From Actinomadura terrae (GTDB lineage Bacteria > Actinomycetota > Actinomycetes > Streptosporangiales > Streptosporangiaceae): DNA of 64,000 bases. The notes under the pieces were generated by a model, which had not been told where the DNA came from, did not search any database, and saw only the letters and a list, made by a program, of their open reading frames with translations. The stretch's first letter is position 1, and the number at the start of each line of letters is the position of its first letter. The stretch lies in the NCBI RefSeq assembly GCF_022751215.1, contig NZ_JAICDG010000002.1, positions 1,364,001 through 1,428,000 on the forward strand, read 5' to 3'. The translations under genes and the position numbers were made by a program. Shown here in pieces: positions 18,073 to 26,534 of this stretch.

Positions 18073-18462
18073 ATCATTTCTGACCTGAATCGGCCGATCA
18101 TGGCATATTTTCTGTCAACACCTTCTAGGGTGATGACAGAAAAAGGGGAGGAGCGCGCTGAACACGCTCCCGTGAGATCAGTGTTCGGCGCGCGGAGTGC
18201 CTGGGGAGGAGGAGGTCATCGCCGTGACCGTTCGATTGGTCGGCGTGTCCTGGGTGTAGTTACACCAGGTCAAGCTACAGATTCCCGGTAGCAGGGGCCG
18301 CGAAGTGGACCTCGCTTCGCGGCCCGTCCCTTTCCCGAAGACAGTCCAATTTGCGACACCCCCCAGTATTTGAAAACTTCTTTAAAAATGCTGTATGTGG
18401 GATCGTATATGTAAAGTTTGACATCGTGATAAATATGGCCGACCCATCGGTTCGGTGCGTGG
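18073..18462. other. 390-base intergenic region with hairpins and an AT-rich patch
   Basis: It holds an imperfect 14-bp inverted repeat (18109-18122 with 18129-18142), a palindrome GGTGTA-GT-TACACC (18253-18266), and a terminator-like hairpin at 18295-18325. From about 18355 to 18445 the DNA is strikingly AT-rich. No supported gene is present. Confidence 0.5.
18295..18325 (+). terminator. GC-rich hairpin, probable terminator
   Basis: A perfect 11-bp stem (GGGCCGCGAAG with CTTCGCGGCCC) has a 9-base loop and is followed by a pyrimidine-rich GTCCCTTTCCC. It lies between a plus-strand gene and the convergent SDR gene. Confidence 0.6.
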
Positions 18463-19326
18463 TCAGCTCTGTGCGATGGGTATCCGCGCCAGCAGCCGCA
18501 GCGACGCCGGCGAGATCCGCGACAGCGTGCGCAGCAGCCGCCCCTCGAAGTTGACCGGGATCATCGCCTTGTTCTTGATGATCGCGTTGACGATCTGCTC
18601 GGCGACCCGCTCCGGTGGGTAGTCGCGGAGCCGCAGCACCCGCTGCGCCCGGCTCCGCGCCCGTTCGCGCGAGGCCGCGTCCCCGCCCACGTAGGTGGCG
18701 TGCGCCACGATGTCGGTCCCGGCGAAGCCCGGGCACACGGCCGTGACGCCGATGCGGGACCCGGCCAGTTCGGCGCGCAGGCACTCGCTCAGCATCAGCA
18801 CGGCGGCCTTGGTCGTGGAGTAGGCGGGTATGCCCCGCCAGGGCGCGTACGCGGCGGCGGAGGCGATGTTGACGATGTGCCCGCCGAAGTTGGGCTTGTC
18901 GGGCTTGTTGGGCAGCGCGTTGACGCGGTCCACCATCTGCTTGCCGAACAGGCGGGACCCGTGGACGACGCCCCACAGGTTCACGCCGAGGATGCGGTCC
19001 CAGTCCTCGACGCCGGTGTCGAGGAACGGGCCCGCCACGAGGATGCCCGCGTTGTTGACCACGATGTCGGGGACGCGGTGCTCCTCCCGCACCCGCGCGG
19101 CGAACGCCTCCATCGCCGCCGCGTCCGCCACGTCCACCCGGTGGGCGGCGCCGCCGGGGCCGAGCCCCTTGGCCAGCGCGATCGTGCGTTCGGCGGCGGG
19201 CAGGTCGACGTCGGCCGCGATCACCGTCGCGCCGCGTCCGGCCAGGGCCAGCGCGGTCGCCCGGCCGAGTCCGCCGCCGGCTCCGGTGACGACGGCGAGC
19301 GCGCCGTCGAAGTACGCGAGGGGCAT
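18463..19326 (-). CDS. Short-chain dehydrogenase/reductase
   Basis: A 287-residue NAD(P)-dependent oxidoreductase. The nucleotide motif is TGAGGGLG, followed by NNAG and the catalytic YSTTK, with a Ser in NIASAAAY. The C-terminal extension (IKNKAMIPVNFEGRLLR) is common in SDRs linked to lipid or steroid metabolism. GGAGG lies 6 bases before ATG 19326. It sits next to a TetR regulator and a Baeyer-Villiger monooxygenase, a combination typical of ketone or steroid-like degradation. Substrate unknown. Confidence 0.92.
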   Translation of the reverse strand: MPLAYFDGALAVVTGAGGGLGRATALALAGRGATVIAADVDLPAAERTIALAKGLGPGGAAHRVDVADAAAMEAFAARVREEHRVPDIVVNNAGILVAGPFLDTGVEDWDRILGVNLWGVVHGSRLFGKQMVDRVNALPNKPDKPNFGGHIVNIASAAAYAPWRGIPAYSTTKAAVLMLSECLRAELAGSRIGVTAVCPGFAGTDIVAHATYVGGDAASRERARSRAQRVLRLRDYPPERVAEQIVNAIIKNKAMIPVNFEGRLLRTLSRISPASLRLLARIPIAQS

Positions 19327-19415
19327 GGAGACCTCCGTGGTGGGATGATCCAACCGTACTCAGCCCCGCCCGGCGCCTCGCTCGCTATCGGCATACCCGC
19401 CGGGCGTCTTCGCCG

Positions 19416-20048
19416 TCAGCGGAGGTAGGGGCCGAGGCCCTGGCGGCAGAAGTCGGTCATGTAGCGGGCCGCGTCCTCGACCGAGACCTCCGGGCGCCGC
19501 GTCCGCCACTGCGCGAGCCGCTCGCACGCGCCGATGATGATCTCGGTGTAGGCCTCGACGGCCTCCGGCGGCGCGGCCGGCGCGAACGTCGCGAGCGCCC
19601 CCGCGATCAGCGTGCTCTGCTGCCGGCGCGTCGCCTCGACCGCCTCGATCGCCTGCGGGGACGCGGCGAACGGCTCGCTCAGCAGCATCGCGAACGACCG
19701 GCTGTGCGCGTCGACGAACCCGAAGTAGGCGACCATCCCGCGCCACAGGACGTCCTCGGGGTCGGTGGCGCCCGCCATGGCCTTCTGGGTGACGTCGAGC
19801 AGCTCGGCCTTCGAGCGGGTGACGCAGGCGAGGAGCAGGCCGTCCTTGGAGCCGAAGTACTCGTAGAGCATCGGCTTGGACACGCCGCAGCGCTCGGCGA
19901 TCTCGTCCATCGAGGCGGCCTGGTAGCCCCGCTCCCCGAAGACCCGCTCCGCCACGTCCAGCATCTGGCGCTCGCGGTCGGCGCGCGACATGCGGCGGCG
20001 CGGCGCGCGTGGTGGGCGTGGCGCGCGCGGCGGTGTGGCGTCACTCAC
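19416..20048 (-). CDS. TetR-family regulator
   Basis: A 210-residue repressor with the TetR helix-turn-helix at about 28-70 (VFGERGYQAASMDEIAERCG, then VSKPMLYEYFGSKDGLL). The C-terminal ligand domain is unrelated to named families. It diverges from the monooxygenase at 20131 and the shared 80-base gap contains nested palindromes, so it very likely represses the monooxygenase and itself, possibly also the SDR gene downstream on its own strand. Confidence 0.92.
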   Translation of the reverse strand: MSDATPPRAPRPPRAPRRRMSRADRERQMLDVAERVFGERGYQAASMDEIAERCGVSKPMLYEYFGSKDGLLLACVTRSKAELLDVTQKAMAGATDPEDVLWRGMVAYFGFVDAHSRSFAMLLSEPFAASPQAIEAVEATRRQQSTLIAGALATFAPAAPPEAVEAYTEIIIGACERLAQWRTRRPEVSVEDAARYMTDFCRQGLGPYLR

Positions 20049-20079
20049 AGGAGAATCCCCACTGTTGGACCTACCGTCA

Positions 20080-20116
20080 GTAACCTACTGCCGGTAACTT
20101 ACCGCTAGTAGGTTAC
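20080..20116. promoter_or_regulatory. Nested palindromic operator between TetR and monooxygenase
   Basis: The outer arms are a perfect 10-bp inverted repeat (GTAACCTACT 20080-20089, AGTAGGTTAC 20107-20116). Centred inside is a perfect palindrome CGGTAA-C-TTACCG (20092-20104). Position and symmetry fit a TetR dimer site covering both divergent promoters. Confidence 0.75.
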
Positions 20117-20130
20117 CCGGAAGGATGGAC

Positions 20131-21600
20131 ATGGCTGAGCGCACCCCCGCGATCGCGATCATCGGCTCCGGATTCGCCGGGCTCGGCATGGCGATCGGGC
20201 TCAAGCGGTCCGGCTTCCACGACTTCGTGGTGCTGGAGAAGAGCGACTCCCTCGGCGGGACGTGGCACGACAACACCTATCCCGGCTGCGCGTGCGACGT
20301 CCCCTCGCACATGTACTCCTTCTCCTTCGAGCTGAACCCGGGCTGGACGCAGATGTTCGCGCCGCAGCCCGAGATCCGCGCGTACATGGAGCGCGTCGCC
20401 GATGCCTACCGGGTGCGCGACCACATCCGCTTCGGCCACGCGGTCGAGAGCATGGAGTACGACGGCGCCGCCCGCCGCTGGAACCTCACGCTCGACGACG
20501 GGCGCGTCCTCACCCCGAGGGCCGTCGTGACCGGCGTCGGCGCCCTGCACATCCCCTCGTTCCCCGACCTGCCCGGCATCGAGCGCTTCCGGGGCACCGC
20601 GTTCCACTCCGCCGAGTGGGACCACTCCTACGACCTCGCCGGCAAGCGCGTCGCCGTCGTCGGGACGGGCGCGTCCGCGATCCAGTTCGTCCCGAAGATC
20701 GCCGGACGGGTGGACGACCTCGTCGTCTTCCAGCGGACCGCGCCGTGGATCCAGCCCAAGCCCGACCACGTGTTCTCACCCCGGACGCGCGCCCTGCTGA
20801 AGAAGGTGCCGGGCGCCGCGCGCGCGTTCCGCGACGGCATCTACTGGGTGCTGGAGGCCCGCGCCCTCGGCTTCACCATCGACCCGCGCCTGTCGGCCCC
20901 GCAGGAGCGGGTCGCCCGCTGGCACCTCCGCCGCCAGGTCCCCGACCCGGAGCTGCGCGCCAAGGTGACGCCCGACTACCGGATCGGCTGCAAGCGGATC
21001 CTGCTGTCCAACGACTACTATCCGGCGCTCGCGCGCCCGAACGTGCGGGTGGAGACGTCCGGCATCGCCGAGGTCCGCGAGCACTCCGTCGTCACCCGGG
21101 ACGGGCGCGAGTACAAGGTCGACTGCCTCATCTACGGCACCGGCTTCAAGGTGACCGACGCCCTCGCCGAGCTGCGCGTCACCGGCCGCGACGGCGTCAA
21201 GCTCCAGGAGATCTGGGCGGACGGCATCGAGGCGCACCGGGGCACCACGGTCCCGGGCCTGCCCAACTTCTTCATGCTGCTCGGCCCCAACACCGGGCTC
21301 GGCCACAACTCGGTCGTGTTCATGATCGAGGTGCAGATCCAGCACGTCCTGAACTGCCTGCGGCTCCTCCAGGAACGGGGCGCCGACACCATCGAGCCGA
21401 AGCCGGAGGCGTCCCGCCGCTTCAACGACCGCATCCAGCGCCGGCTGCGCCGCGCGGTGTGGAACGAGGGCGGCTGCCGGAGCTGGTACCTGGACGGCCA
21501 GGGCGTCAACCGCACCCTCTGGCCCGGCCACACCTTCGAGTTCTGGGCCACCTCCCGCAAGGCGAACGCCGACGAGTTCACCTTCGGACGCGCCGGCTGA
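20131..21600 (+). CDS. Flavin-binding Baeyer-Villiger-type monooxygenase
   Basis: A 489-residue FAD/NADPH enzyme inserting oxygen next to a ketone carbonyl or oxidising soft nucleophiles. FAD motif GSGFAGLG is near the start, the NADPH motif GTGASAIQ is near residue 180, and the fingerprint FRGTAFHSAEWD matches FxGxxxHxxxW(P/D). The motif LGGTWHDNTYPGCACD is typical. ATG 20131 is preferred over 20125 because GGAAGG would otherwise have no spacing. It is under the divergent TetR regulator. Confidence 0.93.
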   Translation: MAERTPAIAIIGSGFAGLGMAIGLKRSGFHDFVVLEKSDSLGGTWHDNTYPGCACDVPSHMYSFSFELNPGWTQMFAPQPEIRAYMERVADAYRVRDHIRFGHAVESMEYDGAARRWNLTLDDGRVLTPRAVVTGVGALHIPSFPDLPGIERFRGTAFHSAEWDHSYDLAGKRVAVVGTGASAIQFVPKIAGRVDDLVVFQRTAPWIQPKPDHVFSPRTRALLKKVPGAARAFRDGIYWVLEARALGFTIDPRLSAPQERVARWHLRRQVPDPELRAKVTPDYRIGCKRILLSNDYYPALARPNVRVETSGIAEVREHSVVTRDGREYKVDCLIYGTGFKVTDALAELRVTGRDGVKLQEIWADGIEAHRGTTVPGLPNFFMLLGPNTGLGHNSVVFMIEVQIQHVLNCLRLLQERGADTIEPKPEASRRFNDRIQRRLRRAVWNEGGCRSWYLDGQGVNRTLWPGHTFEFWATSRKANADEFTFGRAG

Positions 21601-21611
21601 GGGGCGGCGGG

Positions 21612-22259
21612 CTACTTCGCGGGGGCGAACATCGGCTTGATGCCGGCGATGATCTGGCGGATCACCGGGCGCTGCTCGGCGGGGGTGCGGCCGCGCAGGT
21701 CGTGGATCGGATCCAGCCCGTCGTAGTAGGGCGCGAGCGCGAGGAACGGCAGCACGGTCAGGATCAGCGTGGCGAGCACGTCGAGGTCGGCGTCCTCGCG
21801 GATGTCGCCGTGCTCCTGCCACAGCTTCAGCGTCGGGTGGATGACCTGGAGGTAGTGCTGGTTCGCGGTCTCGCGGATGACCGAGCGGACGCTGTTGTCG
21901 AGCTCGAAGTTCGTCGCGGCCGTGACCGCGCGCTCCAGCGGGTGGTCGGCCATGTACTCGGTCCAGTCGCACAGGACGTCGAACAGCCACTCGTCGAAGG
22001 GCTGGTCGAGGTCGAGCCGGGCGATGCGGCGCTCCATCTCCTCGCGGATGCTGCGGGACGCCTCGTCGCAGACGAACGCGAAGAACTCCAGCTTGTCGCT
22101 GAAGTACTGGAACAGCGAGCCCTTGGCGATGCCGGCCTCGCGGGCGATGGTGTTCAGGCTGCCGGTCGAGTACCCGTGCTCACCGAACTCGCGCATCGCC
22201 ACTTCGAGCACCCGCTCGCGCTTGGCGACGTTGAGCCGGAACCAGGTGGACGTTGGCAT
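21612..22259 (-). CDS. TetR-family regulator
   Basis: A 215-residue regulator with HTH at about 15-60 (AMREFGEHGYSTGSLNTIAR, then GIAKGSLFQYFSDKLEFF). AAGGGG precedes ATG 22259. Its C-terminal domain resembles TetR_C groups that sense lipids or acyl compounds, but this is not certain. It is convergent with the monooxygenase, 11 bases apart. Target unknown; no clear palindrome was found in its upstream region. Confidence 0.9.
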   Translation of the reverse strand: MPTSTWFRLNVAKRERVLEVAMREFGEHGYSTGSLNTIAREAGIAKGSLFQYFSDKLEFFAFVCDEASRSIREEMERRIARLDLDQPFDEWLFDVLCDWTEYMADHPLERAVTAATNFELDNSVRSVIRETANQHYLQVIHPTLKLWQEHGDIREDADLDVLATLILTVLPFLALAPYYDGLDPIHDLRGRTPAEQRPVIRQIIAGIKPMFAPAK

Positions 22260-22729
22260 GGACCCCTTCGACTTTCCGTCAGGAAGCGGTAACCCAGAGG
22301 TCAGGATAACGGTCTGTGGCGCCCTGTGTGACCAGAACATCACCGGGCCGGTCGCGGTCCGCGGGGGCGGGCCGCTCCGCCGCCGTCCGGCCGCCTCCCG
22401 CGGCGGTCTGCGGCGGGCGAATCACTCCCGGCGAATACCGCATTCCGGGCGCCGCCTCCGGCGGGAGCGCTCCACGCGGCGGCCCGGATCTGCCGGGTGA
22501 GTGTTATGTGGTCGTGATATGGCCTGATTCGACCATCGCGCCGCAGGTCAGCGGCGTAATCCTGATCGGGATCGGGGCCGTAATCCGCTCCGGGCGCTGA
22601 TCAGCCTGGTCAACGTGACGCGGGTCGAGCATTCACGAGAAATATCGGCGGTCGGGCTTGAAATCGCTATTCATCACGTGTTTCATCCCCTTCTAGGATG
22701 GGACGTACCGGACGACGGAGGTGAAGGCG
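22260..22729. other. 470-base intergenic region
   Basis: No supported gene. The right part is less GC-rich and carries a weak promoter-like pair, TTGAAA (22658) and TTTCAT 17 bases on, before the wall-protein gene. Nothing else could be identified. Confidence 0.35.
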
Positions 22730-23566
22730 GTGCGGTCACGGTCGATCGGCGGCAGGGTGCTCACGGGTGCGGGCGTGGCGGCGGTCATCGCCGTGTCCGC
22801 GGCGTCCCCGGTGGCCGCCAAGCCCACGCCCACGCCGTCCTCCTCGGGAGACTCCCCGGCGAGCCCGAGCCCGAGCAAGCCGAAGCCGACCAAGTCGACT
22901 CCGACGAAGCCGGAGCCCACCCCCACCAAGACGAGCCCGACCAAGCCGAGCCCCGACCCCACCCCCACACCGACGAAGACGAGCCCGGACCCCACCCCGA
23001 CGCCGACCAGGCCCTCCGACCCGAGCCCCTCTCCGACGCCCACGGACACGGCGACGCCGACGCCCACCCCCACGCCGACCAGGACGCCGAAGCCCTCGGA
23101 CAATCCGTCCGCCACGCCGGGCAAGCCGAGCGGGCCGAAGCCGCACGACTCCTCGAAGACGGGGCAGTCCCTGGTTCCGGGAGGGCCCGCGAAGCCGTCC
23201 GCGGCGCTGAGCCGCGCGGGCAGCGGGGCGCGCACCCCGACCGACGTGCCCTCGGCGGGCGGCAACGGCGATCCCGCGTCGAGCGTGATGCCGCCGCTCG
23301 TCAACAGCGGCTCGGTCACCGACCTGCGGGCACCGCAGGTCGCGCCGCCCGTCGCCGCGCCGGAGGTCGCGCCCGCACAGCAGAGGCCCGCCGCGGTGGC
23401 GGGACTGCGCGCGGTCCCCGGGGACGGCTCCGCCGCGATCGAGGACGTGGGCGCACTTCAGGCAGGCGCGCTGGCCGCGCTCGCGTCGTCGGTGACGCTG
23501 CTGCTGCTCAGGCTGCGGGTCGGCCGCGCCGGACGGGCACGCTTGCGCGGCGCCCACCGCCGCTGA
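22730..23566 (+). CDS. Pro/Thr/Ser-rich cell-surface protein
   Basis: A 278-residue protein with an N-terminal signal peptide (about 1-27, ending PVAA), a long region of PTPT, PSPT and KPTP repeats (about 28-145), a less ordered middle, and a C-terminal hydrophobic helix (about 240-262) followed by an Arg-rich tail. It looks anchored in the membrane with a rigid wall-spanning stalk. GTG 22730 is chosen for GGAGG 7 bases upstream; GTG 22721 overlaps that ribosome site. No LPxTG motif is seen. Function unknown. Confidence 0.75.
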   Translation: MRSRSIGGRVLTGAGVAAVIAVSAASPVAAKPTPTPSSSGDSPASPSPSKPKPTKSTPTKPEPTPTKTSPTKPSPDPTPTPTKTSPDPTPTPTRPSDPSPSPTPTDTATPTPTPTPTRTPKPSDNPSATPGKPSGPKPHDSSKTGQSLVPGGPAKPSAALSRAGSGARTPTDVPSAGGNGDPASSVMPPLVNSGSVTDLRAPQVAPPVAAPEVAPAQQRPAAVAGLRAVPGDGSAAIEDVGALQAGALAALASSVTLLLLRLRVGRAGRARLRGAHRR

Positions 23567-23590
23567 GCGGCCGCTGCCCGGGCGCCCGGG

Positions 23591-24238
23591 TCAGCGGGCC
23601 AGCCGGATCAGGATCCGGCACACCTCGTCGATGATCTCGGCGGCCTCGGTCGCGCTCTCGGCGGTCGCGATCTCCCGTCCCGCCTCGCCGATCACGGTGG
23701 TGAGCACGAGGCTCAGCACCTGCCCCGCGCGTCCCGCCGGGGCCGCGCCGGACGAGCCGTGCAGGAGCTTGGTGTTCTGCGCCATCCACCGCTGCCTGCG
23801 GCTGCGGCGCATCAGCGACGAGCCGGACGGCCCCTCACCGCCGTGGAACAGCCGCGCCGCCTCCCGCCGCTCCCAGCACACCTGGAGGTAGGCGCGGGCG
23901 CCCGCGATGAACAGCGCGATCGGGTCGTCCTCGCCGCCCGCGCGCGCGTCGGAGACGGCCCGCGCCGCGCTGTCCTCCTGCTCGGCGGTCAGCTCCTCCC
24001 ACAGCGCCACGTACAGCCCGGCCTTGCCGCCGTAGTGGTGGTAGAGGCTGCCGACGCTGATGCCGGAGCGCTCGACGATCTCGGCGATGCCCGCGCCCGC
24101 GTAGCCGCGGTCGGCGAAGACCCGCTGCGCGGCGGCCAGCAGGGCGTGCCGCGTCGCGTCGGCGCGCGCCCACTGCCGTCCGCCGCCGCCGTGCCCCTCT
24201 CCGGCGCCGCCCCCGTCGGGGGGCCTGCTCGTCCGCAT
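23591..24238 (-). CDS. TetR-family regulator
   Basis: A 215-residue protein with a Gly-rich start and a TetR helix-turn-helix at about 30-75 (VFADRGYAGAGIAEIVERSG, then ISVGSLYHHYGGKAGLY). The C-terminal half is a generic ligand domain. It is convergent with the surface-protein gene. Target unknown; the true start could lie further in. Confidence 0.9.
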   Translation of the reverse strand: MRTSRPPDGGGAGEGHGGGGRQWARADATRHALLAAAQRVFADRGYAGAGIAEIVERSGISVGSLYHHYGGKAGLYVALWEELTAEQEDSAARAVSDARAGGEDDPIALFIAGARAYLQVCWERREAARLFHGGEGPSGSSLMRRSRRQRWMAQNTKLLHGSSGAAPAGRAGQVLSLVLTTVIGEAGREIATAESATEAAEIIDEVCRILIRLAR

Positions 24239-24278
24239 CGCCCCATCGTCTCAGCTCGCGGACGCCTCTGACCTGTGC

Positions 24279-25133
24279 TCAGTACCAGTTGTGCGCCTGC
24301 CACCACGCCCAGGCACCGCACGGGTCCTTGTAGCGCGCCTTGATGTAGCCGAGCCCCCAGGCGATCTGGGTGGGCGAGCTGGTGCGCCAGTCCGCGCCGG
24401 AGCTGGCGAGCTTGGAGCCGGGAAGCGCCTGCGGTATCCCGTAGGCGCCGCTGGAGGGATTGACGGCCCGCTCGTTCCAGCCGCTCTCGTGGTTCCAGAG
24501 CGTCAGCAGCGAGGGCCAGCACCGCTCCCAGCCCTTGAGCGCGCTCATCTTCCGCCCGTACTTCCTGTTCTGCTCCGCGCTGGGGTTGGACTTGGCGAGC
24601 CGCTCGCGCTCCTGCTGCTCCTTCAGCTTCGCGCGGGCCGCCGCGTCCCGCTTCGCCTTCTTGCGCAGCTCCGCCATCTCGCGCTCGTGCTCCTCGTAGG
24701 CGCGCTTCTTGGCGGCGGCGATCGTGTCGGCGGCGATCGGGTCCATGTCGGAGCCGGTCAGCCGCGCGACCATGTCGTTCGTCGACATGTCGGGGGCCGC
24801 CATCTTCGGCGGCTCGGGCTCGCCGCCGAAGGAGTTCAGGTCCACCAGGACGAGCGCGGCGGCGAGCCCGCAGATCGCGGCGACCGTGATCGTCGCGTTG
24901 TGCGTCAGGAACCGCCACACCCGCCGCTTGCGGCTCGGGCGGTCGGGCGGGAACCCCGTCCCGTACGCGCCGCCGTCGAGCGGCCCGGAGCCGGGCGGGG
25001 CGTCGTCGAGCGCCGGACGCGGCGGCGGGACGCGCCGCCCGCCGCGCCTTCCGCGCTCGCCGCGTGACCGCCGGGAACCCGTGCGCGACGGGGTGGCGGT
25101 GGGACGTCCGTGCGTGCCGTGACTCTGTGGCAT
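24279..25133 (-). CDS. Membrane-anchored lytic transglycosylase-like protein
   Basis: A 284-residue protein: a basic, Pro/Arg-rich cytoplasmic tail (1-70), one membrane helix at about 80-100, a charged Lys/Glu/Arg coiled coil (about 135-190), and a C-terminal lysozyme-like domain. The domain shows the probable catalytic Glu in WNHESGWNERAVNPSSGAYG, then IPQALPG and a Trp-rich end. Such domains cleave or bind peptidoglycan. The same C-terminal domain occurs in actinobacterial aggregation-promoting-factor-like proteins. Confidence 0.85.
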   Translation of the reverse strand: MPQSHGTHGRPTATPSRTGSRRSRGERGRRGGRRVPPPRPALDDAPPGSGPLDGGAYGTGFPPDRPSRKRRVWRFLTHNATITVAAICGLAAALVLVDLNSFGGEPEPPKMAAPDMSTNDMVARLTGSDMDPIAADTIAAAKKRAYEEHEREMAELRKKAKRDAAARAKLKEQQERERLAKSNPSAEQNRKYGRKMSALKGWERCWPSLLTLWNHESGWNERAVNPSSGAYGIPQALPGSKLASSGADWRTSSPTQIAWGLGYIKARYKDPCGAWAWWQAHNWY

Positions 25134-25308
25134 AGGAGAAGACTGCCTTATCGCCCGGGATTTGTATCGTCCACGCCGGGTGTACGGACGCGCGGTGACC
25201 TCCGGTTCACCGGCCGCGACCTGGACCGAAGTAGCCCGCCCACGAACTAGGCTTGGAGATCACGGAGCGGAGCGGCGCTCGCGCGGGCACGGCGGACCGG
25301 GGATCGAG

Positions 25309-25842
25309 ATGAGCACGGTGACGGAACCGGGGGAGCAGCAGAGGGGCGCCCGGAGCGGGGTGGCCCTGCCGGATGGACTGCCGGACGGACTGCCGGACGC
25401 GCTCGTCCACGAGTTCGGGACGCTGCTCGGCGCCGCCGAGCTGCTGGAGCGGATCGCGGGCCGCGAGCTGGAGCGCCGCTGCGGCATCCGGCACGCGGTG
25501 TTCGAGGTGCTGCTGCGGCTCGCCGACGCGGGCTGCCCGCGCTCGATGGGCGGCCTCGCCGACGAGCTGATCCTCACCAGCGGCGGCATGACCCGGCTGG
25601 TCGACCGGATGGTGGACGCGGGCCTCGTCCGCCGCGAGCCCGCCCCCGGCGACCGGCGCCGCCAGCTCGTCGAGCTGACCGGCGCCGGGCGCGCGAAGCT
25701 GGAGGAGGCGCTGCGCGTGCACGCCGAGACCCTGCGCCGGCACTTCGCCGGGCCGCTCACCGAGGAGCAGCGGCACCTTCTCGTGGACGCGCTGACCACC
25801 CTGCGCGCCACCGCCCGCGAGGAGCTCGGCGCCCTGCACTGA
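25309..25842 (+). CDS. MarR-family regulator
   Basis: A 177-residue winged-helix protein. HTH region: RSMGGLADELILTSGGMTRL, then VDRMVDAGLVRREPAPGDRR (wing). ATG 25309 is preferred; the upstream frame is unlikely to be coding. Near the start is an in-frame repeat (LPDGLPDGLPD). MarR proteins usually control efflux or aromatic-compound genes; no obvious target is adjacent. It converges on rpsD, 19 bases away. Confidence 0.9.
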   Translation: MSTVTEPGEQQRGARSGVALPDGLPDGLPDALVHEFGTLLGAAELLERIAGRELERRCGIRHAVFEVLLRLADAGCPRSMGGLADELILTSGGMTRLVDRMVDAGLVRREPAPGDRRRQLVELTGAGRAKLEEALRVHAETLRRHFAGPLTEEQRHLLVDALTTLRATAREELGALH

Positions 25843-25861
25843 GCACGCGGGGAGTGGGGCG

Positions 25862-26467
25862 TCAGCGCGAGTAGTGCTCCACGACGAGCTGCTCGTCGCA
25901 GATCACCGGGATCTCGCGGCGCTCGGGGAGCCGGGCCAGCCGCGCGGCGAGCGCGTCGTGCCGGACCTCCAGGTAGGGCGGGACGTTCTCGGCGTGCCCG
26001 CCCGCCGCCGCCACCTGGAAGGGGACCATCGCGCGGCTGCGCTCGGCGACCGTGATGACGTCGCCGGGGCGGAGCCGGAACGAGGGGCGGTCCACGCGGC
26101 GTCCGTTGACCAGCACGTGGCGGTGCACGACGAACTGGCGGGCCTGGTAGATCGTGCGGGCGAACCCGGCGCGCAGCACGAGCGCGTCCAGCCGGCGTTC
26201 GAGGTCGACGATCAGCGCCTCGCCCGTCTTGCCCTCGACCTTGGCGGCCTTGGCGAAGGCGTTGCGGAGCTGCGCCTCGCGGATGTTGTACTGCGCGCGC
26301 AGCCGCTGCTTCTCGCGCAGCCGCACCTTGTAGTCGGACTCCTGCTTGCGCGCGCGCCCGTGGACGCCGGGCGGGTAGGGCCGGGCCTCGAAGTACTTCA
26401 CGCTCTTCGGCGTGAGCGGGATGCCCAGCGCCCGCGACAGCCGGACCTTGGGACGGGGGTTGTTCAT
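25862..26467 (-). CDS. rpsD: 30S ribosomal protein S4, cysteine-free form
   Basis: A 201-residue S4 homologue: N-terminal region [20 protein letters not shown], then [14 protein letters not shown], a long [15 protein letters not shown] helix, the S4 RNA-binding domain ([20 protein letters not shown]), and the end [14 protein letters not shown]. It lacks the zinc-binding Cys motif of C+ S4 proteins and resembles the streptomycete S4. GAGGAG precedes ATG 26467. It diverges from a DUF2470 gene across tandem iron boxes, an unusual setting for a ribosomal gene. Whether it is the only S4 of the genome cannot be told here. Confidence 0.93.
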   Translation of the reverse strand: MNNPRPKVRLSRALGIPLTPKSVKYFEARPYPPGVHGRARKQESDYKVRLREKQRLRAQYNIREAQLRNAFAKAAKVEGKTGEALIVDLERRLDALVLRAGFARTIYQARQFVVHRHVLVNGRRVDRPSFRLRPGDVITVAERSRAMVPFQVAAAGGHAENVPPYLEVRHDALAARLARLPERREIPVICDEQLVVEHYSR

Positions 26468-26481
26468 CGCGCTCCTCAATG

Positions 26482-26516
26482 GTTAGGTGAACCTAACTTA
26501 GGTAAGCCTAACTTGG
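26482..26516. promoter_or_regulatory. Tandem DtxR/IdeR/DmdR-type iron boxes
   Basis: Read on the minus strand, two overlapping copies match the IdeR/DmdR consensus at about 15-16 of 19 positions each, with cores GTTAGGCTTACCTAA and GTTAGGTTCACCTAA. They lie 15 bases before the rpsD start and about 20 before the DUF2470 gene. Such boxes are bound by the iron-loaded repressor, so both genes should be raised under iron limitation. Confidence 0.72.
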
Positions 26517-26534
26517 AACGTCAAGGAGGTCAGG

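Noticed and set aside
18100-18291. A 63-codon plus-strand frame in the intergenic region
   Set aside because: No ribosome site, it crosses an inverted repeat and a palindrome, and its sequence is Arg/Gly-rich without recognisable features.
22860-23110. The repetitive Pro/Thr stretch as a CRISPR array or DNA satellite
   Set aside because: Repeats are codon-level low complexity within one open frame, with no constant repeat length or unique spacers.
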